Source: CAWDCV01 sp963728125 (GTDB lineage Bacteria > Actinomycetota > Actinomycetes > CAWDCV01). Taken from it: a DNA stretch of 64,000 nucleotides. Below are positions 17,778-26,991 of the stretch, piece by piece (the first letter of the stretch is position 1; each line of letters starts with the position of its first letter). The notes beneath the pieces are model-generated. The model saw only the letters and a program-made list of their open reading frames with translations, had not been told where the DNA came from and made no database searches. The stretch spans positions 124,001-188,000 of the forward strand of contig CAVSIZ010000010.1 of NCBI GenBank assembly GCA_963728125.1. The letters run 5' to 3'. Position numbers and translations under genes: made by a program.

Positions 17778-20498
17778 TCAGTGGCCGGCTTCGTGCCAGG
17801 TGCGGCCGACGCCGATGGACACGTCGAGCGGCGCGCGCAGCTCGTACGACGATCCCATTTCCCGGCGGACGAGTTGCTCGACGGCGTCGCGCTCACCAGG
17901 CGCCACCTCGAGCACGAGCTCGTCGTGGACCTGTAGGAGCAGCCGCGACCCCAACCCCTCGCGAGACAGCGCCGACGCAACCTGCAGCATCGCCACCTTG
18001 ATGATGTCGGCTGCGGACCCCTGGATCGGGGCGTTGAGCGCCATCCGCTCGGCCATCTCTCGGCGTTGCCGGTTGTCGCTCGTCAGATCAGGGAGATAGC
18101 GCCGTCGGCCAAGGATCGTCTCGGTGTAGCCGCTTCGTCGGGCCTGGTCGACGACGTCGCGCAAGTAGTCGCGTACGCCACCGAAGCGCTCGAAGTACTC
18201 GTCCATGAGAGCGCGCGCTTCTTCGGCGGGGATCTGCAACTGGCGCGACAGCCCGTACACCGACAGGCCGTACGCCAGCCCGTAGTTCATCGCCTTGATT
18301 CGCGCGCGCATCTGGCCGGTCACCTCGGTGGGCGGGACCTGGAAGACGCGCGACGCCGTTGCTGCGTGGAAGTCCCAGCCGGACTGGAACGCCTCGATCA
18401 GCGCCGGATCCTCCGACAGATCCGCCATGATGCGCATCTCGATCTGGCTGTAGTCGGCGGTGAGCAGGCACTCGTACCCCGGGCCGACGACGAACGCCTC
18501 CCGAATCTGCCGTCCCTCCTCCGTCCGGATCGGGATGTTTTGCAGGTTCGGGTCGGTCGACGACAGCCGACCGGTCGAGGCGATCATCTGGTTGTAGGTC
18601 GTGTGGATGCGCCCGGCGTCGTCGATCATCGGCAGCAGGCCGTCGATCACCGTCTTCAGCCGCGACACGTCGCGATGCCGCAGCAGGTAGCCGAGGAAGG
18701 GGTGCTCGGTCTTGACGTACAGCTCCTGCAGCGCCTCCGCGTCGGTCGTGTAACCGGTCTTGATGCGCTTGGTCTTGGGCAGCTCGAGCTCGTCGAATAG
18801 GACGACCTGCAGCTGCTTCGGCGAGCCGAGGTTGACCTCCCGGCCCAGCACGGCGTAGGCCGACTGCTCAGCGTCCTTGACCTCCGCGCCGAAGTGCGCT
18901 GACAGGTGAGCGAGGTGTTCATCGTCGGCCGCAATGCCGAGTCGCTCCATCTCCCCGAGGACGCTGACCAGCGGTAACTCGACGTCCTGCAGCAGCCGCG
19001 CCCCACCGCGCTCCTCGAGATCGCCACCGAGCACGATCGACAGGTCGAGTACGGCGCGGGCGCGCACGACTTCCGCGGCCGCTACGTCCTGCTCGTCGCC
19101 GCCGTCGAGCGACAACTGACCGTCGTCGACCTCGCCCTCGACGCGCAACTCGCGCTGCAGGAAGCGCAACGTGAGGTCGCTGAGGTCGTACGACCGCTGG
19201 CCGGGCAGCACGAGGAACGCGGACAGCGCGGTATCGGCGACGAGGCCGCGCATCTCCCAGCCGCGAGCGGCGAACGCGTTCAGCGGTCCCTTCGCGTCGT
19301 GCAGCACCTTGCCGCGCTGCACGTCACCGAGCCAGGTCGCGAACGCCGAATCGTCCTCCTCGGTGACCTGCGTCGGGTCGAACCATGCGCCGGCGCCGTC
19401 GATCGCGGCCAGCCCGACACCGGTGATGACACCGGTGCCCCGGCCGTAGGTGCCGCTCGTCGAGATGCCGACCGGCTCCGCGCCGCTCGCGTGCTCGGCC
19501 AGCCACTCGGGCAGGTCGCCTGGAGCGAGCACGTCGACGTCGACCTCGAAACCTTCGTCGGCCTCCGGCTCCGCTGACTGCAGTGTCTCGTACAGCCGGT
19601 CACGCAACACGCGGAACTCGAGCGCATCGAAGACGCTGTGAACGGCCTCTCGATCCCACTGCTGAACGCGCAGGTCGCCGGGCTCCACCTCGATGGGAAC
19701 GTCGCGCACCAACTCGGTCAGCTGGCGGTTGCGCACCACGTTGCCGAGATGCGCGCGCAGGGCATCGCCCGCCTTGCCCGGGACCTCGTCCACCCGATCG
19801 ACGAGATCGCCGAGGCTGCCGAACTCCCGGATCCACTTCGCCGCGGTCTTCTCGCCCACCCCGGGGATGTTGGGCAGGTTGTCGCTGGGATCGCCGCGGA
19901 TCGCCGCGAAGTCGGGGTACTGGCTCGGCGTCAGGTCGTAGCGCTCGCGCACCGCGGCCGGGGTCATCCGGCTGAGTTCGGACACTCCGCGCCGGGGATA
20001 CAGCACGGTAACCGCATCGGACACCAGCTGGAAGGCGTCGCGGTCACCGCTGAGGATCAGGACGTCGAAGCCGGCCGCTTCGGCCTGCGTCGTCAGCGTC
20101 GCGATGACGTCGTCGGCTTCGTAGCCCTCCGCGGTGACGACCGGGATCCGCAGTGCGTCGAGCACCTCGCGGATCAGCTCCACCTGCCCCTTGAAGTCGG
20201 TCGGCGACTCGAGCCGACCGGCCTTGTATTCGGCGTAGGTCTCCCGGCGGAACGTCTGACGTGACACATCGAACGTCACTGCGAGATGGGTCGGTTGCTC
20301 GTCTCTCAGCGTGTTGATGAGCATGGACGTGAAGCCGTAGACGGCATTCGTGGCCTGACCGGTCGTGGTGGCGAAGTTCTCCACCGGCAGCGCATAGAAA
20401 GCGCGGTACGCCAACGAGTGCCCGTCCAGCAGCAGCAGTCGCTGGCGAGTGCCCTCGTCCGTCACTCGTCCGGACGATACCGACGCCTGCGCAGCCAC
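17778..20498 (-). CDS. polA: DNA polymerase I
   Basis: PolA fills gaps in repair and removes RNA primers. The 906-residue product has an N-terminal 5'-3' exonuclease/flap domain (LLLLDGHSLAYRAFYALP at about 21-38; GYEADDVIATL; NIPGVGEKTAAKWI), a central domain degenerate for 3'-5' exonuclease (the DEDD acidic residues are not evident), and the polymerase domain: motif A LLTADYSQIEMRIMADLSED, motif B MRARIKAMNYGLAYGLSVYG and motif C LLLQVHDELVLEV. Loss of proofreading is usual in actinobacterial Pol I. GTG start at 20498. It is monocistronic as far as seen, divergent from the thioesterase gene. Confidence 0.97.
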   Translation of the reverse strand: MAAQASVSSGRVTDEGTRQRLLLLDGHSLAYRAFYALPVENFATTTGQATNAVYGFTSMLINTLRDEQPTHLAVTFDVSRQTFRRETYAEYKAGRLESPTDFKGQVELIREVLDALRIPVVTAEGYEADDVIATLTTQAEAAGFDVLILSGDRDAFQLVSDAVTVLYPRRGVSELSRMTPAAVRERYDLTPSQYPDFAAIRGDPSDNLPNIPGVGEKTAAKWIREFGSLGDLVDRVDEVPGKAGDALRAHLGNVVRNRQLTELVRDVPIEVEPGDLRVQQWDREAVHSVFDALEFRVLRDRLYETLQSAEPEADEGFEVDVDVLAPGDLPEWLAEHASGAEPVGISTSGTYGRGTGVITGVGLAAIDGAGAWFDPTQVTEEDDSAFATWLGDVQRGKVLHDAKGPLNAFAARGWEMRGLVADTALSAFLVLPGQRSYDLSDLTLRFLQRELRVEGEVDDGQLSLDGGDEQDVAAAEVVRARAVLDLSIVLGGDLEERGGARLLQDVELPLVSVLGEMERLGIAADDEHLAHLSAHFGAEVKDAEQSAYAVLGREVNLGSPKQLQVVLFDELELPKTKRIKTGYTTDAEALQELYVKTEHPFLGYLLRHRDVSRLKTVIDGLLPMIDDAGRIHTTYNQMIASTGRLSSTDPNLQNIPIRTEEGRQIREAFVVGPGYECLLTADYSQIEMRIMADLSEDPALIEAFQSGWDFHAATASRVFQVPPTEVTGQMRARIKAMNYGLAYGLSVYGLSRQLQIPAEEARALMDEYFERFGGVRDYLRDVVDQARRSGYTETILGRRRYLPDLTSDNRQRREMAERMALNAPIQGSAADIIKVAMLQVASALSREGLGSRLLLQVHDELVLEVAPGERDAVEQLVRREMGSSYELRAPLDVSIGVGRTWHEAGH

Positions 20499-20553
20499 GT
20501 CGCGATCCTAGGCTCGGGCGCTGACAGTCTTGACCGCGCCCGAGGAGGCTCCC

Positions 20554-20961
20554 GTGACTGTGCCGCCCGCCGACGCGTTCACCCGCAACGGGGACGTCGG
20601 AGCACTGGCCCGGCAGATGGGCATTGCCATCCTCGAAGCGACCCCGGAGCGCGTGGTCGGCACGATGCCCGTCGAGGGCAACACGCAGCCGTACGGGCTC
20701 CTGCACGGCGGCGCCTCCGCCGTACTCGCCGAAACTCTCGGCTCGATCGGGTCCGCGCTGCACGCCGGGCCCAACCGGATCGCCCTCGGGCTCGAGCTCA
20801 GCGCCACGCACCATCGAGCCGCAAGCGAGGGCACCGTCACCGGGCTAGCAACGCCTGTGCACCGAGGAGTGAGCACCGCGACCTACACCATCGTCATCAC
20901 CGACGAGCGCGACCGGCGCATCTGCACCGCGCGCCTGACGTGCCTCCTCCGCGACACCTAG
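20554..20961 (+). CDS. Hotdog-fold thioesterase (PaaI-like)
   Basis: A 135-residue PaaI/YbgC-type hotdog protein, probably an acyl-CoA thioesterase. The core helix motif GLLHGGASAVLAETLGSIGS at about residues 51-70 carries the HGG and the acidic residue of the active site. GTG at 20554 was preferred to the upstream TTG at 20530 because GAGGAGG sits 5 nt before it. The end overlaps the convergent GNAT gene by 4 bp. The position next to polA is common in Actinobacteria (menI/PaaI-like), so a role in menaquinone synthesis (1,4-dihydroxynaphthoyl-CoA hydrolysis) is possible but not shown. Confidence 0.87.
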   Translation: MTVPPADAFTRNGDVGALARQMGIAILEATPERVVGTMPVEGNTQPYGLLHGGASAVLAETLGSIGSALHAGPNRIALGLELSATHHRAASEGTVTGLATPVHRGVSTATYTIVITDERDRRICTARLTCLLRDT

Positions 20962-21569
20962 CTCGTTCCGCTGGCCGACTCGGCGGCGCGCTCGGCCACG
21001 CGCGTCATCGCGGCCCGAACCCGGCTGCGCGCATGCATCCGACGGCGAGCGACGTCCTCACCTCGAGCGCGGCCATCGAGAGCCAACCGCCGGCGTAACG
21101 TCGACACGGCCGCAACACGACGCACGGTCATCGGACTGAAGCCGAGTCGTGCGAAGTAGCGGTTCGCATCGCGCATGGCAGGAAAGACGTTCACCACGAT
21201 GTGGTCGGCGTCGACCTGCTCGGCGTACGCGGTCGCCGCGGTGAGAATTGCCCGGCCCACGCCACGACGACGCAGCTGCGGGCGAACCAGCAGGTAGCTG
21301 AGCTGCACGGTCGGGCAGTCGTACAGCGGTCCAAGCGGATCGATGGTGAGCACGGCGAATCCGGCGATGCTCTCGTTGAGCTCCGCGATCAGGATCCTGG
21401 TGCGATCGTCAGCCGCGACGGTCGTGAGCCGTTCGAGGACCCCGTCGATGGTGGGCGCAGGCACGATGTCGCCGCGGTTGGACAGGTTGCGCAACAAGCC
21501 CCACAGATCGGCGAGCGCCGGGACGTCGTCGGGGACCGCGTCACGGACGACGACTTGCGGACGGCTCAC
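20958..21569 (-). CDS. GNAT family N-acetyltransferase
   Basis: A 203-residue acetyltransferase. The acetyl-CoA binding motif A is LSYLLVRPQLRRRGVGRAIL (R/QxxGxG/A, about residues 98-117); motif B lies around ANRYFARLGFSPMTVRR. A basic C-terminal tail (about 45 residues rich in Arg/Ala) follows the domain. The GTG at 21569 has GGGGGAG 5 nt upstream, which settles the start; the open frame continues upstream without support. The substrate is not predictable. It is divergent from the DUF554 gene with about 137 bp between. Confidence 0.85.
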   Translation of the reverse strand: MSRPQVVVRDAVPDDVPALADLWGLLRNLSNRGDIVPAPTIDGVLERLTTVAADDRTRILIAELNESIAGFAVLTIDPLGPLYDCPTVQLSYLLVRPQLRRRGVGRAILTAATAYAEQVDADHIVVNVFPAMRDANRYFARLGFSPMTVRRVAAVSTLRRRLALDGRARGEDVARRRMHARSRVRAAMTRVAERAAESASGTS

Positions 21570-21706
21570 GAGAACTCCCCCATCGTCGGCATCGCGTCGA
21601 CGGCCACGAGGTACCCGGTCGGGGAAACTAAGCTCCCTCGAGGCGAACGAGCCGGAGCCTACGCCCGGTGGGTGAGGTCTCGACAAGTCGCCCAGGACGG
21701 AGGCAC

Positions 21707-22462
21707 GTGTTCCGCGGCTTCGGCACCGTGCTCAACGTCGCGACCGTCCTGCTTGGCTCCGGCATCGGGGTCCTGATCGGGTCGCGGCTGCCCGAACGGA
21801 CGCGGGACGTCGTCACGGACGGCCTCGGATTGGTGACACTGCTCGTCGCCGCGCTCAACATCGTGAGCGTCGTCGACGGGTCGTACGTCGACGCAGTGGG
21901 CAGTGGCGCGACGGTGCTGATCGTGCTCGGCGCGATCCTGGTCGGTGGCATCGTCGGCTCCCTGCTGCACCTCGAGGCGCGGCTGGAGCAGCTTGGCGAG
22001 TTCCTGCGCACGCGGCTGACGCGCTCGTCTCCAGGGTCTGACCAGGTGGACTCCGGTCGCTTCGTGGAGGGCTTCGTCGCGGCGTCGCTCACATTCTGCG
22101 TGGGTCCACTCACGGTGCTTGGATCGCTGTCCGACGGCCTCGGCCGCGGGGCTGATCAGCTCGCGCTCAAGGCTGTCCTCGACGGCTTCGCGTCGATCGC
22201 CTTTGCGGCAGCCTTCGGTTGGGGGGTGGCCGCGTCGGCGATCACCGTGCTCGTCGTGCAAGGTGGGTTGACGGCGATCGCCTTCCTGCTCGGCGATCTG
22301 CTCCCTGCTGCGCAGATCTCTGCCCTCACCGCGACGGGAGGTTTGCTGCTGGTCGGCGTTGCCCTGCGACTGCTGCGCATCAAGGCGGTTCCCGTCGCCG
22401 ACTTGATGCCGGCGCTGATCGTCGCGCCCGCCCTAACGGCATTGGTTGTGTCCCTGCGGTAG
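21707..22462 (+). CDS. DUF554 family membrane protein
   Basis: A 251-residue integral membrane protein of the DUF554 (YdfK/YqgA) family, whose function is unknown. It starts FRGFGTVLNVATVLLGSGIG, typical of the family, and has about seven hydrophobic helices; SLTFCVGPLTVLGSLSDGL in the middle is the most conserved block. I chose the GTG at 21707 because homologues begin at MFRG; a GTG at 21668 would add 13 polar residues. The 3' end runs toward the pseudogene at 22475-22713 on the other strand. Confidence 0.85.
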   Translation: MFRGFGTVLNVATVLLGSGIGVLIGSRLPERTRDVVTDGLGLVTLLVAALNIVSVVDGSYVDAVGSGATVLIVLGAILVGGIVGSLLHLEARLEQLGEFLRTRLTRSSPGSDQVDSGRFVEGFVAASLTFCVGPLTVLGSLSDGLGRGADQLALKAVLDGFASIAFAAAFGWGVAASAITVLVVQGGLTAIAFLLGDLLPAAQISALTATGGLLLVGVALRLLRIKAVPVADLMPALIVAPALTALVVSLR

Positions 22463-22474
22463 GTGCTCGGGTCT

Positions 22475-22713
22475 CCTCGGGGTCAGCCACCCATGCGGCG
22501 CGACCATTGTCGATCGGGAGCACGATGCCGCTGATGAAGCTGACCTCATCGGACCGGCCGCGATGCGATCCGACCCGGGATGTTCCGAGTTCCAGGTGAG
22601 GGCCGCCGACTCAAGCCCGATGATGGCCACGCTGCCGCCGTCGGCGATCAGCCGTTCGACGATGGCCCGACCTACTCCCTGCCGCCGCCGGTGACGACAT
22701 AGGACTGCGTCAC
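22475..22713 (-). pseudogene. Remnant of a short-chain dehydrogenase/reductase
   Basis: Read on the minus strand from 22713, the sequence encodes VTQSYVVTGGGR, then one missing G shifts the frame into a stop; in the next frame it continues as GVGRAIVERLIADGGSVAII, the Rossmann N-terminus of an SDR. The middle of the gene (catalytic Ser, YxxxK) is missing. A third frame then gives DEVSFISGIVLPIDNGRAAW, the typical SDR C-terminus. So about 80 of the usual 250 codons remain: a deletion plus frameshifts. It lies 7 bp downstream of the livF stop on the same strand, and was perhaps once the last gene of that operon. Confidence 0.8.
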
Positions 22714-22720
22714 TCGGGCG

Positions 22721-23434
22721 CTAGTCCTCGCCGAGGTAGGCCTTGCGCACCTGCTCGTTTCCGAGCAGCGCCCGCCCGTTGTCCTCCAGCACGACCCGAC
22801 CGGTCTCGATGACGTAGCCGCGATCGGCGAGGCTGAGCGCGGCCTGCGCATTCTGCTCGACGAGCAGGATGGTGACCCCCTGCTCGCGTAGCTCGCTGAC
22901 CGTCGTCATGATGCGCTGCATCATGATGGGTGACAGCCCCATCGACGGCTCGTCCAACATCAGCAGCTTCGGCTTGCTCATCAGCGCGCGGCCCATGGCC
23001 AGCATCTGCTGCTCGCCGCCGGACAGCGTGCCCGCCGCTTGGCGCCGGCGCTCGCCGAGGACCGGAAAGAGGTCGTACGCGCGTTGCACATCCTGCTCGA
23101 TGCTGCTATCCGACTTGCGCAGGTAGGCGCCGAGCAGCAGGTTCTGCTCGATCGTCATCCGCGGGAAGATGTGCCGTCCCTCGGGCGACTGCGCTAGACC
23201 GAGCTCAACGATCTTGTGGGCTCCCATGCCATCGATGCGCTTTTCGTTGAAGCGAATCTCGCCCTCGGTTGGACGCAGCAGTCCGGATATCGTCCGCAGG
23301 GTCGTCGTCTTGCCGGCACCGTTGGTGCCGATCAGGCTGACGACCTCGCCCTCGTCCACGTGGAAGCTGATGCCCTTGACCGCGATGATCTTGCCGTACG
23401 CGACCTGAATGTCCTCGACCTCGAGCAGTGCCAT
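22721..23434 (-). CDS. livF: Branched-chain amino acid ABC transporter ATPase LivF
   Basis: A 237-residue ABC ATPase of the high-affinity branched-chain amino acid (LIV-I) class. Walker A GTNGAGKTTTLR at about residues 36-47, signature LSGGEQQMLAMGRAL at about 137-151 and Walker B LLMLDEPSMGLSP at about 157-169; the YEPSMGL-like Walker B neighbourhood is the LivF mark. The ATG overlaps the livG stop by one nt (TGATG). It is the last intact gene of the binding protein-livH-livM-livG-livF operon. Relatives carry urea or amides, so the substrate is inferred. Confidence 0.93.
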   Translation of the reverse strand: MALLEVEDIQVAYGKIIAVKGISFHVDEGEVVSLIGTNGAGKTTTLRTISGLLRPTEGEIRFNEKRIDGMGAHKIVELGLAQSPEGRHIFPRMTIEQNLLLGAYLRKSDSSIEQDVQRAYDLFPVLGERRRQAAGTLSGGEQQMLAMGRALMSKPKLLMLDEPSMGLSPIMMQRIMTTVSELREQGVTILLVEQNAQAALSLADRGYVIETGRVVLEDNGRALLGNEQVRKAYLGED

Positions 23435-24294
23435 CAGCCCTCCTCCCGCCGGTGCCGCCCGGACTCCGGCGGTTCATCAGACGCCTCGGCCGCGCCTTCA
23501 CCGTCCTCCGCGGTTGTGCCGAGGTACGCCGCAATCACCCGATCGTCAGCCTGCACCTCCTGCGGCGTGCCCTCGACCAGCTTCTGACCCTGGACGAGGC
23601 AGGCGACACGGTCACACAGGTTGAAGATGAAGCGCATGTCGTGCTCGATCACCACGACGGCGATTCCTCGCTCGCGGATACGAAAGACGAGCTCCATCGC
23701 CTCCCGGGTCTCCTGCGGGTTCATGCCCGCCGTCGGCTCGTCGAGCAGCAGCAAGCCCGGCTCACTCGCGAGGGCGCGGGCAATCTCGAGGCGGCGCTGG
23801 TCTCCGTATGCAAGGTTGCGAGCGACGGTGTCGGTCACCTTGGACAACCCCACGAAGGCAAGCAACTCGCGCGCCCTGTCGACAGACCCCTGCTCCTCGC
23901 GATGGAACTTGGGGCCGCGCCCGATGGCGGACAGGATGCCCACCTTGGTCCTCGTGTGGCCCCCGACCTGCACGTTCTCCAGCGCCGTCATGTTGTGGAA
24001 GAGCCGGATGTTCTGGAAAGTCCGGGCGATGCCTGCCGTGGTGACGAGGTAGGGCTTGCGAGACAGCGGGTTGCCGAGGTAGACGACTTCGCCGGCCGTC
24101 GGCACCTCCATGCCGGTCAGGCAGTTGAAGAACGTCGTCTTACCGGCGCCGTTGGGGCCGATCAGGCCAACGATTTCCCGGTCGTGGACGACGAGGTCAA
24201 CGTCATTGACCGCGGTGAGGCCGCCGAAACGCTTGGTAACCCCGCGCGCCTCGAGCACCAGCTCCGGAGTCCGCTCCTCCTGCGCGGCGCTCAC
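23434..24294 (-). CDS. livG: Branched-chain amino acid ABC transporter ATPase LivG
   Basis: A 286-residue ABC ATPase. Walker A is GPNGAGKTTFFN (about residues 46-57), the signature is LAYGDQRRLEIARAL (about 160) and Walker B LLLLDEPTAGMNPQE (about 182), the classic LivG pattern with LAYG instead of LSGG. An acidic, charged C-terminal tail follows the ABC domain. It overlaps livM by 4 nt upstream (ATGA) and livF by one nt downstream, which argues for coupled translation with its partner ATPase. Confidence 0.93.
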   Translation of the reverse strand: MSAAQEERTPELVLEARGVTKRFGGLTAVNDVDLVVHDREIVGLIGPNGAGKTTFFNCLTGMEVPTAGEVVYLGNPLSRKPYLVTTAGIARTFQNIRLFHNMTALENVQVGGHTRTKVGILSAIGRGPKFHREEQGSVDRARELLAFVGLSKVTDTVARNLAYGDQRRLEIARALASEPGLLLLDEPTAGMNPQETREAMELVFRIRERGIAVVVIEHDMRFIFNLCDRVACLVQGQKLVEGTPQEVQADDRVIAAYLGTTAEDGEGAAEASDEPPESGRHRREEG

Positions 24295-26015
24295 AGCCGG
24301 TCCGCCGGCGTCATCTGTGCCACCGGGCTACCCGGCGCCGCGCCCATAGCCCCGACTTCATCCTGATCCTCGTGGAACTCGGCCGCCCGACGCTTGTCCG
24401 GCAGGATGCCCTCCGGTCGGAACCGCATCATCAGGACCAGCGCGAGGCCGAAGATCAGCAATCGGTTGTCGGCAAAGAAGCGCAGCTTCTCCGGCAGAAG
24501 GATCAATAGCGTCGAGCCGAGTAGGGCGCCAGACACGGTACCCAAACCGCCGAGGACGATTGCGGCAAGCAGGAAGATCGACTGGAGGAACTGGAACGAG
24601 TCCGGCGTCACGGATGCGGACAGGTGCGCGCTGACCGTGCCAGCGGCACCGGCCAGCAGCGCGCCCAGGGCGAACGCCAACAACTTGAAGCGCGTTGTGT
24701 TGATGCCCATCGCCGCAGCAGCCGTCTCGTCCTCTCGAATGGCCACCCAGGCCCGGCCGATCCGGCTGTTGTTGCTACGAACGAAGATGAGGATGACGAC
24801 TGCGATAAAGGCGATCTCGAGCAGGTAGTAGTTCGCGAAGTTGCCGAGAGTGAAGCCAAAGATCGTGAGGTCATTCCCGAAGTCCCAGCCGAACAGGTTC
24901 AGCGGAGGGATGGCGGGGATGCCGTTGGGACCGTTGGTGAGGTCCGGTCCGGCGAAACCGTCCATGTTGTTCATGGCGATGCGGAAGATCTCGCCGAAAC
25001 CGAGCGTCACGATCGCCAGATAGTCGCCGCGCAGCCGCAGCGTTGGAGCGCCGATGAGCACGCCGAAGAGAGCAGCAATGGCTGCCCCAAGGATCAACGT
25101 CACGAAGAACGGCGGCGACCATCCGATCGTGCTGAATGCCGATCCCGACAGCAAAGCGCCGACGTAGGCGCCCACGCCGAAGAAGGCGATGTAGCCGAGG
25201 TCGAGCAGACCGGCCAGGCCGACGACGATGTTGAGGCCAATGGCTGTGGCCGCGAAAAGACCGGCAGTAGCGGCGACCGACAGGTAGGTGTTGTTCGTGC
25301 CCTGCGTGAACGGGAAGACGAGCGCTGCCACGAAGCCGGCGACGATCGTGACCTTCCTGTTGCGCTGCGTCATGCGATTGACCCAGTCGAGGAGACCCAC
25401 CCGCTGCAGCGTGAACACGAACATGCCGAGGAAGAGCAAGAAGGCGATGAACTCCTCGGACGACTCCATGTCGAGGCCGATGACCGCGGCCCAGAGGATG
25501 AGGGCGAGCATGACGGCGATGACGAGGATCTCGCCCCAGACGGGCAGCCGCGGACGCCGCACATCGACACGGTCATCGGGAAGAGCCCGGGCTGCGACGA
25601 GCATGCCGACAGCACCCGCGAGCGTCACCCACCCGCCGATGTCGACGTTGACGAGGCCACCGAGCTGAGTGGTGATGGCAATGATCGTGTAGCCCACAAC
25701 GACCACGACACCGAGGGCGGCGATGCGCCCGCCACTCGCGGCAGCGCCACCGCTGACCCAGCGCAGGACACCACGGTTGTTGACTGCCGACAGGAACAGC
25801 AGCAGACCGAGCACGGCGAGCACAAGCGTGTACAGCTGGGATCCCGCGGGATAGAAGTAGACCGTCAGGTTGGGAGGGAACGACGCACTGAACGTCCACG
25901 CCATCAGGCAGCCGGCGATGACGACCACGGAGGCGACAACGCCGGCCCAGGCTGCGCTGCGAGCCCCGAGGACGCCGCGAAGGGCGCTGTCCACTCTTTC
26001 CAGCGCGCCGCTCAT
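24291..26015 (-). CDS. livM: Branched-chain amino acid ABC transporter permease LivM, N-terminally extended
   Basis: A 574-residue permease. The LivM core begins near residue 245 (AATAIGLNIVVGLAGLLDLG) and includes the family blocks GAPTLRLRGDYLAIVTLGFG and RIGRAWVAIREDETAA (the coupling-helix loop facing the ATPases). Ahead of it is an extra segment of about 240 residues with about seven predicted hydrophobic helices and no similarity I recognise; ordinary LivM proteins have about 330-420 residues. The ATG at 26015 overlaps the livH stop by 4 nt. Extended LivM proteins occur elsewhere in Actinobacteria; their extra part has no known role. Confidence 0.92.
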   Translation of the reverse strand: MSGALERVDSALRGVLGARSAAWAGVVASVVVIAGCLMAWTFSASFPPNLTVYFYPAGSQLYTLVLAVLGLLLFLSAVNNRGVLRWVSGGAAASGGRIAALGVVVVVGYTIIAITTQLGGLVNVDIGGWVTLAGAVGMLVAARALPDDRVDVRRPRLPVWGEILVIAVMLALILWAAVIGLDMESSEEFIAFLLFLGMFVFTLQRVGLLDWVNRMTQRNRKVTIVAGFVAALVFPFTQGTNNTYLSVAATAGLFAATAIGLNIVVGLAGLLDLGYIAFFGVGAYVGALLSGSAFSTIGWSPPFFVTLILGAAIAALFGVLIGAPTLRLRGDYLAIVTLGFGEIFRIAMNNMDGFAGPDLTNGPNGIPAIPPLNLFGWDFGNDLTIFGFTLGNFANYYLLEIAFIAVVILIFVRSNNSRIGRAWVAIREDETAAAAMGINTTRFKLLAFALGALLAGAAGTVSAHLSASVTPDSFQFLQSIFLLAAIVLGGLGTVSGALLGSTLLILLPEKLRFFADNRLLIFGLALVLMMRFRPEGILPDKRRAAEFHEDQDEVGAMGAAPGSPVAQMTPADRL

Positions 26016-26929
26016 GCCCGGTCCGCCACGCGCTCGCCGAGAATGCCCTGTGGTCGCAGGGTGAGGACGAGGATCAGCACCACGAAGACCCACACGTCCT
26101 TCCAGGCCCCGCCGGAGAAGGGAGCGGGTGCGTACTGCGTGGCCATGGCCTCCACGATGCCGATGACGAAACCACCGAGAACTGCGCCGTTGATGTTGCC
26201 GATGCCGCCGAGCACCGCCGCAGTAAACGCCTTGAGCCCGGCCAGGAAGCCCATCCGGAAGTCGATCTGCCCGAAGCGAAGTCCCTGTGCAACTCCCGCT
26301 ACCGCCGCGAGGATCGCGCCCAAGACGAATGCGGTGACGATGATGCGGTCGGTGTTGATCCCCATGAGCCGAGCCGTGTCGGGATCCTGCGCGGTTGCCT
26401 GCATGGCCCGACCGGTGCGACTGCGCTTAACGAACTGGGACAGCGCCACCATGCAGATGACTGCGACGATCACGATGGCTGCGGCCGTACGCGAAACCTG
26501 GATACCCGCGACCTCCAGTGGTGGGCCGGAGATGAGCTGCGGGAACGGCCGAGCCGAGGTCGCGTCGGGGTAGTAGAGCCGCACGGCCTCTTGCAAGAAA
26601 ATCGAGATGCCGATCGCGGTGATGAGCGGGGCTAATCGAGGCGCGTGTCGAAGCGGTCGATAAGCGAAGCGTTCGATCGCGACCGCTACGAGCACCGCGG
26701 CCAGGATGCCGCCGACGAGCATCAGGGGCAGGAGCACATAGGAGGGGGCGTCCTGAGGCAACAGCCAGGTATACGTCGCTAGCGCGCCGAAGGCACCGAT
26801 CATGAACACTTCGCCATGCGCGAAGTTGATCAGCTGAATGATGCCGTAGACCATCGTGTAGCCGAGCGCGATCAGCCCATAGAGCGCGCCGAGGACGAGG
26901 CCGTTGGCGAGCTGCTGCAAGAACTGCAT
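26012..26929 (-). CDS. livH: Branched-chain amino acid ABC transporter permease LivH
   Basis: A 305-residue inner-membrane permease with about eight hydrophobic helices. The N-terminus LANGLVLGALYGLIALGYTM followed by INFAHGEVFMIG is the LivH signature, and the cytoplasmic loop SRTGRAMQATAQDPDTARLM is the ATPase-contact motif. It pairs with LivM to form the channel. ATG start at 26929 with GGAGGATCC just upstream. The hairpin at 26992-27028 separates it from the binding-protein gene, consistent with higher expression of the binding protein than of the membrane parts. Confidence 0.93.
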   Translation of the reverse strand: MQFLQQLANGLVLGALYGLIALGYTMVYGIIQLINFAHGEVFMIGAFGALATYTWLLPQDAPSYVLLPLMLVGGILAAVLVAVAIERFAYRPLRHAPRLAPLITAIGISIFLQEAVRLYYPDATSARPFPQLISGPPLEVAGIQVSRTAAAIVIVAVICMVALSQFVKRSRTGRAMQATAQDPDTARLMGINTDRIIVTAFVLGAILAAVAGVAQGLRFGQIDFRMGFLAGLKAFTAAVLGGIGNINGAVLGGFVIGIVEAMATQYAPAPFSGGAWKDVWVFVVLILVLTLRPQGILGERVADRA

Positions 26930-26991
26930 GGATCCTCCCCGGGGACGACGTCCCGGCGGCCGGGTGCGGTGGCGGAAAGCTAGCGCACCAC

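Noticed and set aside
17690..18001. Small plus-strand open frame starting MTITTAERDESEVVKIVV
   Set aside because: Its first part is the dispersed repeat and the rest is antisense to the polA 3' end; no ribosome site.
24624..26573. Long plus-strand open frame (649 codons) opposite livM/livH
   Set aside because: Its composition (Asp/Glu/His/Arg-rich, no family motif) is the antisense shadow of GC-rich membrane protein genes with clear homologies on the other strand.
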